A stretch of DNA of 64,000 nucleotides, from positions 372,001 through 436,000 of the forward strand of contig NZ_CP061306.1 in NCBI RefSeq assembly GCF_018687815.1, read 5' to 3'. This document shows, in pieces, positions 1 through 8,634 of the stretch (its first letter is position 1; each line of letters starts with the position of its first letter). Both the position numbers and the translations under genes were made by a program. The DNA comes from Polynucleobacter sp. JS-JIR-II-b4. GTDB taxonomy: Bacteria; Pseudomonadota; Gammaproteobacteria; Burkholderiales; Burkholderiaceae. The notes beneath the pieces are model-generated. The model had not been told where the DNA came from, made no database searches, and saw only the letters and a program-made list of their open reading frames with translations.

Positions 1-16
1 AAATCAATAGCGTGCG

Positions 17-139
17 ATGGCGACCTGTACACTTAATACAAAAGATAGGCAGTACAAAACTATTGGATTTCATCCCAAGGCTCAGAACTTTCAAGGACAG
101 ACTATGGTGGAAGGTGGTTATTACTGTGTCCCACAGTAA
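17..139 (+). CDS. 40-aa reading frame or gene remnant
   Basis: The frame runs from ATG at 17 to TAA at 137-139. It encodes a short peptide ending in a Gly- and Tyr-rich stretch (EGGYYCVPQ). An in-frame TAG at 8-10 lies just upstream and no ribosome binding site can be seen in the few bases available. The composition looks protein-like, so this may be the broken tail of a gene to the left. I do not recognise the family. It faces the HlyC-like gene tail to tail across about 80 bp. Confidence 0.25.
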   Translation: MATCTLNTKDRQYKTIGFHPKAQNFQGQTMVEGGYYCVPQ

Positions 140-217
140 GGGATAAACGGTCGTTTGGAATACATTATGCAATCTTAAGTTTTGCCCAAACCAAAATGTT
201 GATACTGGGATTAATAA

Positions 218-697
218 TCAGAGTAACTTGTTGGCAGCCTTAATGAGCCTTTGCTGGCGGATCAAAGCGATCGGTTTGGATTTTCGCTCACCCTTTTTAA
301 AGTGTCTTTTGAACAAGATATCTTGACGTTGATAAATTTTGATGAACTGCTTCCAAAGAGGGAGCAGTACCCCTGGCTCAATTCCAGAAAATGCAGTGCA
401 ATAAATAGCCTCACCCTTGGCAACTAACTCATTGGTATAGGGGCTTCTGTCTTCGCGCAAACAATCTTCCTTTACTTTTGCGCTCACACCCATCCATAGC
501 ATGACTCCCAAAACCTTATTTTCACTAAGCAATAAGAGGTAATTATCGTTGCTGATACTGGCATAAAAAGTATGGATTTGCCGCATTGGCAACATCTGGT
601 AACTTGGATCTCTGATTAATATCAACAGGATGATTCTTAGGGCTTCATCCTTGTTATTAAGACGAGCAAAGGTATAAGCAGGCAAATTTGAACTCAC
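218..697 (-). CDS. HlyC-like toxin-activating acyltransferase homologue, probably without catalytic residues
   Basis: This 159-aa cytoplasmic protein resembles RTX toxin-activating lysine acyltransferases (HlyC family, about 170 aa), which move an acyl chain from acyl-ACP to a lysine of a protoxin. From memory, the block at residues 30-72 (DPSYQMLP, then NDNYLLLLSENKVLGVMLW and GVS) aligns with the HlyC block that begins with the catalytic His, and residues 95-105 align with the block holding the catalytic Asp. Here both positions appear to be Tyr (Y33 and Y99). If the alignment holds, it is not a classical HlyC acyltransferase. No RTX toxin gene is visible beside it. The family call is tentative. 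Confidence 0.45.
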   Translation of the reverse strand: MSSNLPAYTFARLNNKDEALRIILLILIRDPSYQMLPMRQIHTFYASISNDNYLLLLSENKVLGVMLWMGVSAKVKEDCLREDRSPYTNELVAKGEAIYCTAFSGIEPGVLLPLWKQFIKIYQRQDILFKRHFKKGERKSKPIALIRQQRLIKAANKLL

Positions 698-786
698 TTT
701 AAGATGAGATATGGATTGAGTATTTAACTAAAGCAGTATATAAGTTAAGCTTACGTCAGTATTTGGTTCAACTTTGCATTTCTGAA

Positions 787-1818
787 CTATGGCACCAAGC
801 TCAGGAATAGGTATTCAAAGAAAATGATCAAATGAACCACCCCTTGTAAGCGGGTGGTTCTACCAATAGCTAGTGTGAGCGCACCAATAAAGAGGGTCAA
901 GTACATCAGCGTCATATTGAGATCACTGATTCCTAGGCTCAAGGGTAAATTAAAGAAGATGGCAATCGCAGCAATCACTGGAATAGATAAGCCAATACTG
1001 GCTAGGGCTGAGCCGAGCGCTAAATTGAGGCTACTTTGCAAGCGGTTTGCTCGGGCTGCTCTGACTGCGGCTAAAGCCTCTGGTAGTAAGACTAATAGTG
1101 CAATAGCAATGCCTACAATCGTCTTGGGTGCTCCCGCAGCTTTCACGCCAGCTTCAATCGCAGGACTAAGTAACTCCGCTAAACCTACTACGACTATTAA
1201 AGACAAAATCAGCAGTGCAACGCTCACCGCCGTTTTGAGGTTGCTGGGCTTTAGCGCATGAAAATTAATATCTGTTTTTTTATCTTGCGCCTTAGGTAGG
1301 TAGTAGTCACGATGACTCACAGTTTGAAAAAATAAGAAGGCGATATACAGCACGAATGAGGCAATTCCAGCAAAGGCCAATTGACTCTTAGTAAAGTCTG
1401 GTCCTGGAGTGCTTGTAGTTACGATTGGCATTACCAAAATAAATGTTGCTAAAGCAGTTAGTACTGCTAAGGCAGAGTTAGCACCTTCATTGCGAAATGA
1501 CATTTCATGGTGCTTAAGGCCGCCGATAAAAATACATAAACCAATCACGCCATTAATCACAATCATGACTGTTGCAAATACGGCATCGCGAGCAATGAAT
1601 TCAGACCCGTCATGACCGGAAAGCATCATTGAAACAATGAGGGATACCTCAATAATAGTGACGCTGATAGCCAGCACTAATGCTCCATATGGCTCCCCAG
1701 TTTTATGTGCCACCACTTCAGCATGGTGAACTGCTGAAAGAACTCCACCGATGAGTATGACGCTCATTAGGACAATGAACCAAGTTTGGCCGCTAAGCTG
1801 GTGTAGAAGATTTAGCAT
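787..1818 (-). CDS. chaA: calcium/proton antiporter, ChaA family
   Basis: An inner-membrane cation/H+ antiporter of the CaCA superfamily that exports Ca2+ (and possibly Na+ or K+) in exchange for protons. The 343 aa form about ten hydrophobic helices in two halves. The first alpha repeat holds the acidic signature around E42 to E57 (GEPYGALVLA, then a TIIE motif). The second, near residues 245-270, holds LLPEALAAVRAARANRLQ followed by a small-residue helix (LALGSALASIG). A hydrophilic loop near 165-190 separates the halves. Length fits the ChaA/y4hA family. It stands alone, divergent from cbiX. Confidence 0.88.
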   Translation of the reverse strand: MLNLLHQLSGQTWFIVLMSVILIGGVLSAVHHAEVVAHKTGEPYGALVLAISVTIIEVSLIVSMMLSGHDGSEFIARDAVFATVMIVINGVIGLCIFIGGLKHHEMSFRNEGANSALAVLTALATFILVMPIVTTSTPGPDFTKSQLAFAGIASFVLYIAFLFFQTVSHRDYYLPKAQDKKTDINFHALKPSNLKTAVSVALLILSLIVVVGLAELLSPAIEAGVKAAGAPKTIVGIAIALLVLLPEALAAVRAARANRLQSSLNLALGSALASIGLSIPVIAAIAIFFNLPLSLGISDLNMTLMYLTLFIGALTLAIGRTTRLQGVVHLIIFFEYLFLSLVP

Positions 1819-1938
1819 AAGTATTTTGAATGAGGGATTTTAGAGAGTACTTAACGAGGTTGAGTGAAAAATATTGAATGCTATTAATATGTATCAGATT
1901 ATCCATTTATTAAGACATCAAAAGGAAATTTAAAGAAA

Positions 1939-2301
1939 ATGCAGGCAATTATCTTATTTGGTCATGGTGCACGTGATGTGCGTTGGCGTGAACCGTTTGA
2001 TAGGCTAATCGATCTATGGCGACAACAACATGCAGGTATCCTTGTAGAGCTGGCTTTTCTAGAAATGATGCAACCCTCCCTAGAAGAGGCGGTCACAACC
2101 CTAGGAACTCAAGGGGCTACTGAAATTAAAGTAGTGCCGGTATTTTTTGGTCAGGGCGGTCATTTACGCAATGACTTTCCAGTATTGCTAGACGCTTGTA
2201 GAGACAAATTTCCCAATATTCATTTAAGCACGACGCCGGCTGTTGGGGAGGATTTGGCTGTCTTGCAAGCCATTGTTGACTTTGGGGCAAGAGCTCTTTG
2301 A
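1939..2301 (+). CDS. cbiX: CbiX/SirB-type sirohydrochlorin chelatase
   Basis: A small class II chelatase of 120 aa, the single-domain form expected to insert Fe2+ into sirohydrochlorin as the last step of siroheme synthesis. The metal-binding histidines of the family are visible as H9 in FGHGARD and H75 in GQGGHLRND. The product fits its neighbours: cobA converges on it and cysI, a siroheme enzyme, lies upstream on the opposite strand. Its last 78 bp overlap the 3-prime end of cobA in antisense. Cobalt chelation is an alternative, but siroheme fits the context better. Confidence 0.85.
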   Translation: MQAIILFGHGARDVRWREPFDRLIDLWRQQHAGILVELAFLEMMQPSLEEAVTTLGTQGATEIKVVPVFFGQGGHLRNDFPVLLDACRDKFPNIHLSTTPAVGEDLAVLQAIVDFGARAL

Positions 2302-3072
2302 ATTGATGGCTGCGTCTTTAGTTTCGCTGCGCAGAGCTTCACCAACCATGATCAGTGCTGGTGAACTGCTATCAAACCAATCATCTGCTTTGCCGGCGGC
2401 TAATTGTGCAAGGGTACTGTCCCATAATCTTTCTCTAGATGTGCTCACCGCTTCTAATATTTTTACTGGCGTTTCTGGGCCATGGCTCTTGCCTAGGACA
2501 ATCAACTGCCCAGCAATTTTGCTAGCATCTTTGCGCCCCATGTAATACACAAGGGTATCTGCGCTAGGATTTGAAATCGGCGTTCCAGCAACGAGATTTT
2601 CCCCTAATGACGCATTGGCTTGTGCCAGTGTTACGAAAGCAACGCTGCGAGAAATGCCACGTAAGGTGAGGGATTTCTCGATGCTTGCTGCGCCCGCTAG
2701 CGCTGCTGTAATACCGGGAACAACAGCTACTTCAATCCCAGCTTCTTTAAGACTATTGAGTTCTTCATCAGCCCTTCCAAAGAGCATTGGATCCCCACCT
2801 TTAAGACGCACAATAATTTTGTATTTTTGAGCTGCATCGATGAGGCGCTTGTTAATGAATTGCTGGGCTGAAGATAATTTGCCACAACGTTTTCCAACCG
2901 CCACTAAAACAGCTTGAGGACATAAATCTAGCATCTCAGGCTCTACCAAAGCATCATGAAATACGATATCTGCATCCGCTAACAGTTTGGCGCCCCGAAT
3001 GGTAATGAGGTCAGCGGCGCCAGGGCCAGCGCCAACCAAATACACTTTACCGAGGATGGGTGGAGTTGTCAT
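2224..3072 (-). CDS. cobA: uroporphyrinogen-III C-methyltransferase
   Basis: SUMT methylates uroporphyrinogen III twice with SAM to give precorrin-2, the entry to siroheme. The 282 aa contain the tetrapyrrole methylase motifs in order: VYLVGAGPGAADL near the N-terminus, VRLKGGDPMLFGRADEEL near residue 90, and VVPGITAALAGAA shortly after. The C-terminal 25-30 residues, rich in Ser, Asn and Lys, extend beyond the usual core and are encoded antisense to the end of cbiX. It is the third gene of a cysI-DUF934-cobA set, 40 bp after DUF934, so siroheme is made alongside the enzyme that uses it. Confidence 0.9.
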   Translation of the reverse strand: MTTPPILGKVYLVGAGPGAADLITIRGAKLLADADIVFHDALVEPEMLDLCPQAVLVAVGKRCGKLSSAQQFINKRLIDAAQKYKIIVRLKGGDPMLFGRADEELNSLKEAGIEVAVVPGITAALAGAASIEKSLTLRGISRSVAFVTLAQANASLGENLVAGTPISNPSADTLVYYMGRKDASKIAGQLIVLGKSHGPETPVKILEAVSTSRERLWDSTLAQLAAGKADDWFDSSSPALIMVGEALRSETKDAAINSKSSCPKVNNGLQDSQILPNSRRRA

Positions 3073-3112
3073 GATCTAGAAGTTCTGAGGTTTTTCAGTG
3101 CGAGGATGCAAA

Positions 3113-3703
3113 TCACTGTGTTTGGTCAAGTAAAGTTCTTTTGTCGCGCCAACTATTTTGGGTGGTTACTGAATACAAATCAAATTGCTTGAGTGCTACC
3201 CCGAGATCTTGGTCGTTGCGTAGTGCAAAGCTATCAAAACCTACGCGTGCGCCTTGTAAAAGTTGATCAATCAGTACATCGCCAATCATACGAATTTCTT
3301 TTGTCCAACCCAAACGTTCGCGTAGAAGAGCGGCAGTACTAAAACTTCTGCCATCCCTGAAGAGTGGGAAATAGGCTGCGACCAAAGGCCAATATTGCTT
3401 ACCCGCTTCGATCAGTTCAGCGTGTTTCAAAATATCATCGTCAGCTGCAAACCAAACACCAATCTGACCATTTTTTGCTTTAGCGATCACATCCATTTCA
3501 TGGTGATGCTCAATCCACCAGACCAGGGGAACTAATACACCATGACTTACCAAATCAAGAGCAGGCAGGCCACCTTCATCTTGAGAGCCGTTCCATACTT
3601 GCCATTTATTTGAAGTAAGACTGGGATTGCCACCCTTAGGAAAAACTAAGACCTCATCATGGGATTGCACTAGGCTGGATGGGGTCGAATTAGCGTCACT
3701 CAT
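3113..3703 (-). CDS. DUF934 protein linked to sulfite reduction
   Basis: A soluble protein of about 196 aa of the DUF934 family, found next to cysI in many proteobacteria and annotated as an oxidoreductase without a defined reaction. The central FFPLFRDGRSFSTAALLRER-type block and the following IGDVLIDQL are typical of the family. The start is best placed at the ATG at 3703, which overlaps the cysI stop in a TGATG junction. The GTG just before it is less likely. The tight coupling to cysI suggests translational coupling and a role as electron-transfer or accessory partner of CysI. That role is inferred. Confidence 0.8.
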   Translation of the reverse strand: MSDANSTPSSLVQSHDEVLVFPKGGNPSLTSNKWQVWNGSQDEGGLPALDLVSHGVLVPLVWWIEHHHEMDVIAKAKNGQIGVWFAADDDILKHAELIEAGKQYWPLVAAYFPLFRDGRSFSTAALLRERLGWTKEIRMIGDVLIDQLLQGARVGFDSFALRNDQDLGVALKQFDLYSVTTQNSWRDKRTLLDQTQ

Positions 3704-5415
3704 CACACTGACTCCCCGGCCGATTTAGCATCTGCTTTTTCTTTCTTCTTGGCATTCTGATAAGCCGCCTCTTTGAAAGGAGCAACACCAAGGCGACGAT
3801 AGGCCTGTATAAAGGACTCATCTTCGCTACGATGATTTACATAGGTATTAATCACATTCGTAATGACATCAGGAATTTCATCGGCGTAGAAGGAAGGTCC
3901 AATGACTTTACCTATCGAGGTATCGTTACCTTGCTCACCGCCTAAAGTAATTTGATACCACTCTTCACCATCTTTATCGACGCCTAACACGCCAATATTG
4001 CCTACGTGATGATGACCGCAGGAATTAATGCAGCCGGAGATGTTTAAGCTGATATCACCCAAGTCAAATAAGTAGTCCAAATCATCAAAGCGCTCCTGAA
4101 TTGCTTTGGCAATAGGTAAGGACTTTGCATTGGCCAGAGAACAGAAATCGCCGCCAGGGCAAGCGATGATATCGGTTAATAAGCCAACATTGGGAAGGGC
4201 TACATTTTGCTTCTTAGCTTGTTGCCAAAGCTCATAAAGCTCAGCTTGCTCAACGTCGGCAAGCACCAAGTTTTGTTCGTGAGTGGAGCGTAATTCTCCA
4301 AAGCTAAATTTATCGGCTAAATCAGCAATCGCATTCATCTGTGCTGTAGTCGCATCACCAGGTGCAACGGTGCCATGAGGCTTGAGGGAAAGGATCACAC
4401 TAGCATAGCCTGGCACCTGATGTGGCTTGACGTTGCGTTCTAACCAACGAGTGAATGCAGTTGCTTCCGCCTCAGAAACATTTTCTAAAATATGCTCAGT
4501 AGTCAGCATGGGCAGAGTCTTATAGGGAGGTTTAGTAAAGTGTTTGGCAACACGATCCCATTCAACTTGTGTGAAATTATCATCACTATTTTGAAGATGT
4601 AGCCACTCACCCTCAACCTGACGTGAAAATTCTTCTGGACCTAAGGCTTTTACTAAGATCTTAATACGGGCCTTATAAAGATTATCTCTTCTACCAAAAC
4701 GGTTATATACGCGTAATAGAGCGGTGAGATAACTCGGCAAAAGCTGCCACGGCAATTCCGTTTTAATCAGCGAGCCCAAAATAGGGGTGCGACCCATGCC
4801 ACCACCTGCATAAATATTGGCAGTTAATTCTCCAACAACATTTTTCTTGAGTTCGATACCAACATCATGGCACAGCATTACTGTGCGGTCTTCCTTAGCG
4901 CCATTAACTGCAAACTTAAATTTACGCGGCAAATGCGCGAATTCAGGATGTAGGGTTGACCATTGACGAAGTAGTTCACATATGGGGCGAGTGTCTACGT
5001 ATTCATCTGCAGCCACTCCAGCAAATGCATCACTCGTAATATTACGAATACAGTTACCCGAAGTTTGAATAGCATGCATTTCAACTTTGGCAAGATCAGC
5101 CAAGATATCTGGTGTATCTTCCAGAGTTACCCAGTTGTATTGAATATTTTGGCGCGTTGTGAAATGACCATAACCTCGGTCATATTTCTCAGAGATGTTT
5201 GCTAGCGTCCTCAGTTGTTTTGAATTAAACAATCCGTAAGGAATAGCAACACGCAACATGTAAGCGTGGCGCTGATGGTACAGACCGTTTTGTAGTCGTA
5301 ATGGGCGAAATGCCTCCTCCGTTAAAGTGCCATTGAGGCGCCGAGTAACTTGGTCACGAAATTGGGCAACCCGTTGATCTACAAGGGTTTTGTCAATATT
5401 GTCATATTTATACAT
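3703..5415 (-). CDS. cysI: sulfite reductase hemoprotein subunit (nitrite/sulfite reductase family)
   Basis: A siroheme/[4Fe-4S] enzyme of 570 aa that reduces sulfite to sulfide with six electrons for cysteine synthesis. The two ferredoxin-like nitrite/sulfite reductase half-domains are followed by the cluster ligands C419, C425, C462 and C466 (ACPGGDFC and SGCINSCGHHH), the CX5C...CX3C pattern of siroheme proteins. Siroheme is supplied by cobA downstream and cbiX. Genes cysH, cysD and cysN, often found beside it, are absent from this window. The 176 bp between its start and the hydrolase at 5592 contain an AT-rich 12-bp palindrome at 5510-5521 and two AAGTCTG repeats (5461 and 5520), possibly regulatory. 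Confidence 0.92.
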   Translation of the reverse strand: MYKYDNIDKTLVDQRVAQFRDQVTRRLNGTLTEEAFRPLRLQNGLYHQRHAYMLRVAIPYGLFNSKQLRTLANISEKYDRGYGHFTTRQNIQYNWVTLEDTPDILADLAKVEMHAIQTSGNCIRNITSDAFAGVAADEYVDTRPICELLRQWSTLHPEFAHLPRKFKFAVNGAKEDRTVMLCHDVGIELKKNVVGELTANIYAGGGMGRTPILGSLIKTELPWQLLPSYLTALLRVYNRFGRRDNLYKARIKILVKALGPEEFSRQVEGEWLHLQNSDDNFTQVEWDRVAKHFTKPPYKTLPMLTTEHILENVSEAEATAFTRWLERNVKPHQVPGYASVILSLKPHGTVAPGDATTAQMNAIADLADKFSFGELRSTHEQNLVLADVEQAELYELWQQAKKQNVALPNVGLLTDIIACPGGDFCSLANAKSLPIAKAIQERFDDLDYLFDLGDISLNISGCINSCGHHHVGNIGVLGVDKDGEEWYQITLGGEQGNDTSIGKVIGPSFYADEIPDVITNVINTYVNHRSEDESFIQAYRRLGVAPFKEAAYQNAKKKEKADAKSAGESV

Positions 5416-5591
5416 AGCTTATGATTGTCTTAGATTTTCAATATTCCTTCAACTACTCAAAAGTCTGTTCTATATATCTAATACGATATAAAAGAATCAA
5501 ATCCCAGTCTTTTTATAAAAAGTCTGCTTCAATAGCCTTAGAGGGGTAAAACCTCCAGGGTTTGAATTAAAAAACAATAGTGGAGACAAGA

Positions 5592-6869
5592 ATGAAAAAA
5601 TTACAGGCAATCAGCCTCGTTGCTAGTTTATTAGTCAGTACAACTCTATTTGCCGCCGATAGTGTAAAAGCACCATTGCCGCTTAGCGCAACTCCTGGGC
5701 AAGGATTTAGCCAAGCAGGTCTCAAGCGAATTGATGCATTTTTTGCTGATCAGATTGCCGCCAATAATATGGCTGGGGCTGTACTAGCGGTCACTAAAAA
5801 CGGTAAGCTCACTATTTTCAAGCCGTATGGATATTTAGATAAGGCAAATAACAGACCTATGACGACCGATGCCATCTTTAATTTGGCATCGATGACTAAA
5901 GTCATGACTTCAGTGAGCGCCTTAACCTTCTACGAGGAGGGTAAGTTACCCTTAAATGCACCCATTTCCAATTGGTTGCCTCAGTTTAAGGAGATGAAGG
6001 TGGGACAAGTGGATGCTGATGGAAAATTAAGTGTAGTGCCAGCTAAAAATCCTATCACCGTGCAAGATCTCATGCGTCACACTAATGGCTTAACGTATGG
6101 TGGACGGGGTGCCACTCCTGTGCACAAATTGTATCCAGCTGGATCAGCACCAGCTGCAGTTCAATATACCGCCCAAGAATTTATCGATAAATTAGCTAGT
6201 AATCCACTTTTATATGAACCAGGAACTGCTTGGGATTATGGTTTTGGGCTTGATGTACTAGGGATTATTGAAGAAAAAATTGCTGGTAAACCTTTGGGTG
6301 CAGTGATGCAAGAACGTATCTGGAATAAAGTTGGCATGCCCAATACCACTTTTGAACTTGCTGAAAAAGATCGTATTCGTTTAGCGCAGCCTTTACCGCT
6401 AGACCCATTCACTGGCAAACCACAGAAGGTTGACATTCATACGCAGAAAGTGAAATTTGATTGTGGTGGCTCATGCGCCTACTCCACAGCTGGCGATTAC
6501 ATTCGCTTTGGTCAAATGTTGCTCAATGGTGGAAGTCTAGAAGGTAAAAGCGTCTTGGGGCCAGAGACAGTGGCTTTTATGACATCAAACCATCTTAATA
6601 AAGATATTAAAAACAATGTAAGCGGTACTGAGCCCGGTCGTGTAGGTTATGGATTTGGTTTGGGTGTAGCAGTTCGAACTGATAGAGGTTTGGCAGCAAT
6701 TAACGGTAACGTTGGAGACTACACTTGGAATGGCGCTTATGGAACGATATTTTGGGCCGATCCTAAAGAGCAGATGGTAGTGGTAATGATGGGTGTGGCA
6801 CCGGGAGAGATTCGGAAAGTGCACCGTGAGCAATTGAATGCCGTGATTTATGGCGCCTTAGAAAGATAA
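5592..6869 (+). CDS. periplasmic serine hydrolase of the beta-lactamase/EstB family
   Basis: A class C beta-lactamase-like serine hydrolase of 425 aa. A Sec signal peptide (MKKLQAISLVASLLVSTTLF, cleavage near FAAD) leads to a mature domain with the SxxK nucleophile motif SMTK at about S100-K103 and the tyrosine motif in WDYGFGLDVLG. Typical substrates of the family are esters and D-amino-acid peptides, and nothing here fixes the substrate. The ATG at 5592 is chosen because GGAG lies 6 bp upstream and it starts directly at the signal peptide. The GTG at 5580 would add METR and remove that spacing. It is divergent from cysI. Confidence 0.85.
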   Translation: MKKLQAISLVASLLVSTTLFAADSVKAPLPLSATPGQGFSQAGLKRIDAFFADQIAANNMAGAVLAVTKNGKLTIFKPYGYLDKANNRPMTTDAIFNLASMTKVMTSVSALTFYEEGKLPLNAPISNWLPQFKEMKVGQVDADGKLSVVPAKNPITVQDLMRHTNGLTYGGRGATPVHKLYPAGSAPAAVQYTAQEFIDKLASNPLLYEPGTAWDYGFGLDVLGIIEEKIAGKPLGAVMQERIWNKVGMPNTTFELAEKDRIRLAQPLPLDPFTGKPQKVDIHTQKVKFDCGGSCAYSTAGDYIRFGQMLLNGGSLEGKSVLGPETVAFMTSNHLNKDIKNNVSGTEPGRVGYGFGLGVAVRTDRGLAAINGNVGDYTWNGAYGTIFWADPKEQMVVVMMGVAPGEIRKVHREQLNAVIYGALER

Positions 6870-7076
6870 ACTATTTGTCATGAACCTAAAAAAGTTTGTT
6901 AAGTCATGATGAGATGGTCTTAATTGAGTTTTGCTTTAGTCAGCGGACGTCTATCGAAAGACGTGTTGCATTCAGAATTAACTAGCCTTTGCATGCTAAG
7001 GCATACTAAGATCAGAATGTAGAATTTATGATTAATAAGCTTAATAGAATTAATAAATATTTTACCTAAAACCATC

Positions 7077-7637
7077 ATGTTAGAGCTCGAAAATATTGAA
7101 GGATTTGAATTTGCTAGTAAAAAAACATCCTTAACTGCTGCTGATGGCACGCCTTTGTTATCGCCTATTGAGGGATTGATATTTCGGCCCATGAGAGCTG
7201 TTTCTCATGATAAGGGGTACCTTACTGAAATCTATAGAACGGATTGGGGTGTTACGGATCTTCCCTTGGTTCAAATTAATTCAACAACCACTTTTCCTGG
7301 GCAAGTGCGGGCTTGGGGCATACATCAAAATATCACTGATAGGCTGTTCGCATTGTCTGGCTCACTATGTGTGGCGGTTTTTGATGGCCGTAAGCACTCA
7401 AAGACCTATGGATGTGTAAACGAATTTTTTATAGGCGAGCACTCTCAAGGGCTAGTGCTCATACCTCCAGGCCTCTGGCATGGATGGAAAAATATCGGTA
7501 ACGCCGAAGCCACTATCATTAGTATGCCGAGCGATCTATACAACTATGACGACCCCGATCGATGGGAATTACCATGGGATTCCTTAAAAGCAGAGCAAGC
7601 TATTCCATACCGATGGCCTGTTGGGGCTAACTCATAA
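7077..7637 (+). CDS. RmlC-like sugar epimerase (dTDP-4-dehydrorhamnose 3,5-epimerase family)
   Basis: A cupin-fold protein of 186 aa related to RmlC, which epimerises dTDP-4-keto-6-deoxyglucose on the way to dTDP-rhamnose. The WGIHQN block corresponds to the RmlC active-site His region, and VLIPPGLWHGWKN to the second cupin motif. It opens the surface-glycan island, 9 bp before a GT2 gene, so it probably prepares a sugar for that pathway. The exact sugar is not determined, since some members act on other nucleotide sugars. No rmlA, rmlB or rmlD lies nearby. Confidence 0.75.
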   Translation: MLELENIEGFEFASKKTSLTAADGTPLLSPIEGLIFRPMRAVSHDKGYLTEIYRTDWGVTDLPLVQINSTTTFPGQVRAWGIHQNITDRLFALSGSLCVAVFDGRKHSKTYGCVNEFFIGEHSQGLVLIPPGLWHGWKNIGNAEATIISMPSDLYNYDDPDRWELPWDSLKAEQAIPYRWPVGANS

Positions 7638-7646
7638 CGCTCTGCT

Positions 7647-8597
7647 TTGAAACAGCTGAATGCACTCTCGCAATCTATCGATCAAGAGGTCAATATACCT
7701 CTGGTTACGGTCATACTTTCAACTTACAACTGGAGTGCAGTTCTACCATATTCAATTGGAACGGTTTTAAATCAAACCTTTGTTAATTTTGAGCTCTTAG
7801 TAATAGGTGATGGCTGCACAGATGATTCGAAGCAAGTTGTAGAGAGCTTTCAAGACTCGCGTGTGCGATGGATAAATTTAACGAGAAATTCTGGTAGCCA
7901 ATCAGGTCCAAACAATGAGGGATTGAGACAGGCTAGAGGCAAATTAATTGCATATCTTGGTCATGATGATTTATGGTCACAATATCATCTTGAATCATTG
8001 ATTTCATTTTGTCGAGAAAAAGAAGATGTATTTGCATCAGCCGCAATCATCTGGTTTGAGGAGGATTGCAAAGTGCGATTTATCGGTGCTCTCAATGAGC
8101 TCATGGATAAGCCTAACTACGCCAATACAAGCGCAATCATGCATAGTCGATCTTTAATAGATCAAGTTGGTTTTTGGAAGGAATATAGTTCAGGGCAAAA
8201 CTTTTATCCGGACTTAGAATTTTTCGCACGAATGAAGATAATTCAGCCAAAATTCATGATCGGATCTGTAAGTGTTGCAAAAGTTCCCGCGTCCTGGAGA
8301 AAAAATATATATAAGAGACTAGATATCACGCCTCAAAAGATTTTATTTGATGCGTTGGTTGAAAATCCCTTATTTCTTCGAGAGACTGCATTGGCTTTTT
8401 ATGCGGCAAAAGATAACAGGCTTATTAATGCAGATGCTCTATGGCGAATGGTTAAACGACCTTTAGAATTTGTTAGACACACCATTGAAAATCTTCAATT
8501 ACGTTATGTTCAGCAGCGCGCTGGGTACTCATCCCAAGATGAGGCCACAACTCGAAATCACTACGAAGAGTACCGCCGCTTTAAAGGCCTTGAATAA
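7647..8597 (+). CDS. family 2 glycosyltransferase
   Basis: A GT-A fold transferase of 316 aa. The N-terminal half shows the GT2 signature: VTVILSTYNW, then ELLVIGDGCTDDS, a GPNNEGLRQARGKLIAYLGHDD segment ending in the metal-binding acidic pair, and a lower-homology acceptor region. No ATG precedes the conserved domain, so translation must start at a non-ATG codon. TTG at 7647 is the most upstream choice, 9 bp after the epimerase stop, with only a weak ribosome binding site, which suggests translational coupling. Donor and acceptor are unknown. It is convergent with the next GT2 gene, with 37 bp between them. Confidence 0.85.
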   Translation: MKQLNALSQSIDQEVNIPLVTVILSTYNWSAVLPYSIGTVLNQTFVNFELLVIGDGCTDDSKQVVESFQDSRVRWINLTRNSGSQSGPNNEGLRQARGKLIAYLGHDDLWSQYHLESLISFCREKEDVFASAAIIWFEEDCKVRFIGALNELMDKPNYANTSAIMHSRSLIDQVGFWKEYSSGQNFYPDLEFFARMKIIQPKFMIGSVSVAKVPASWRKNIYKRLDITPQKILFDALVENPLFLRETALAFYAAKDNRLINADALWRMVKRPLEFVRHTIENLQLRYVQQRAGYSSQDEATTRNHYEEYRRFKGLE

Positions 8598-8634
8598 AGG
8601 GGGTTAACTAGGCGCTGTTTTAATGCCACCTTAG

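Noticed and set aside
854..1261. 135-aa plus-strand frame
   Set aside because: It is the antisense of chaA and has a low-complexity Ala- and Lys-rich product. The ChaA frame has clear family motifs.
6920..7192. 90-aa minus-strand frame upstream of the epimerase
   Set aside because: It overlaps the start of the RmlC-like gene in antisense and has no recognisable domain or ribosome binding site.
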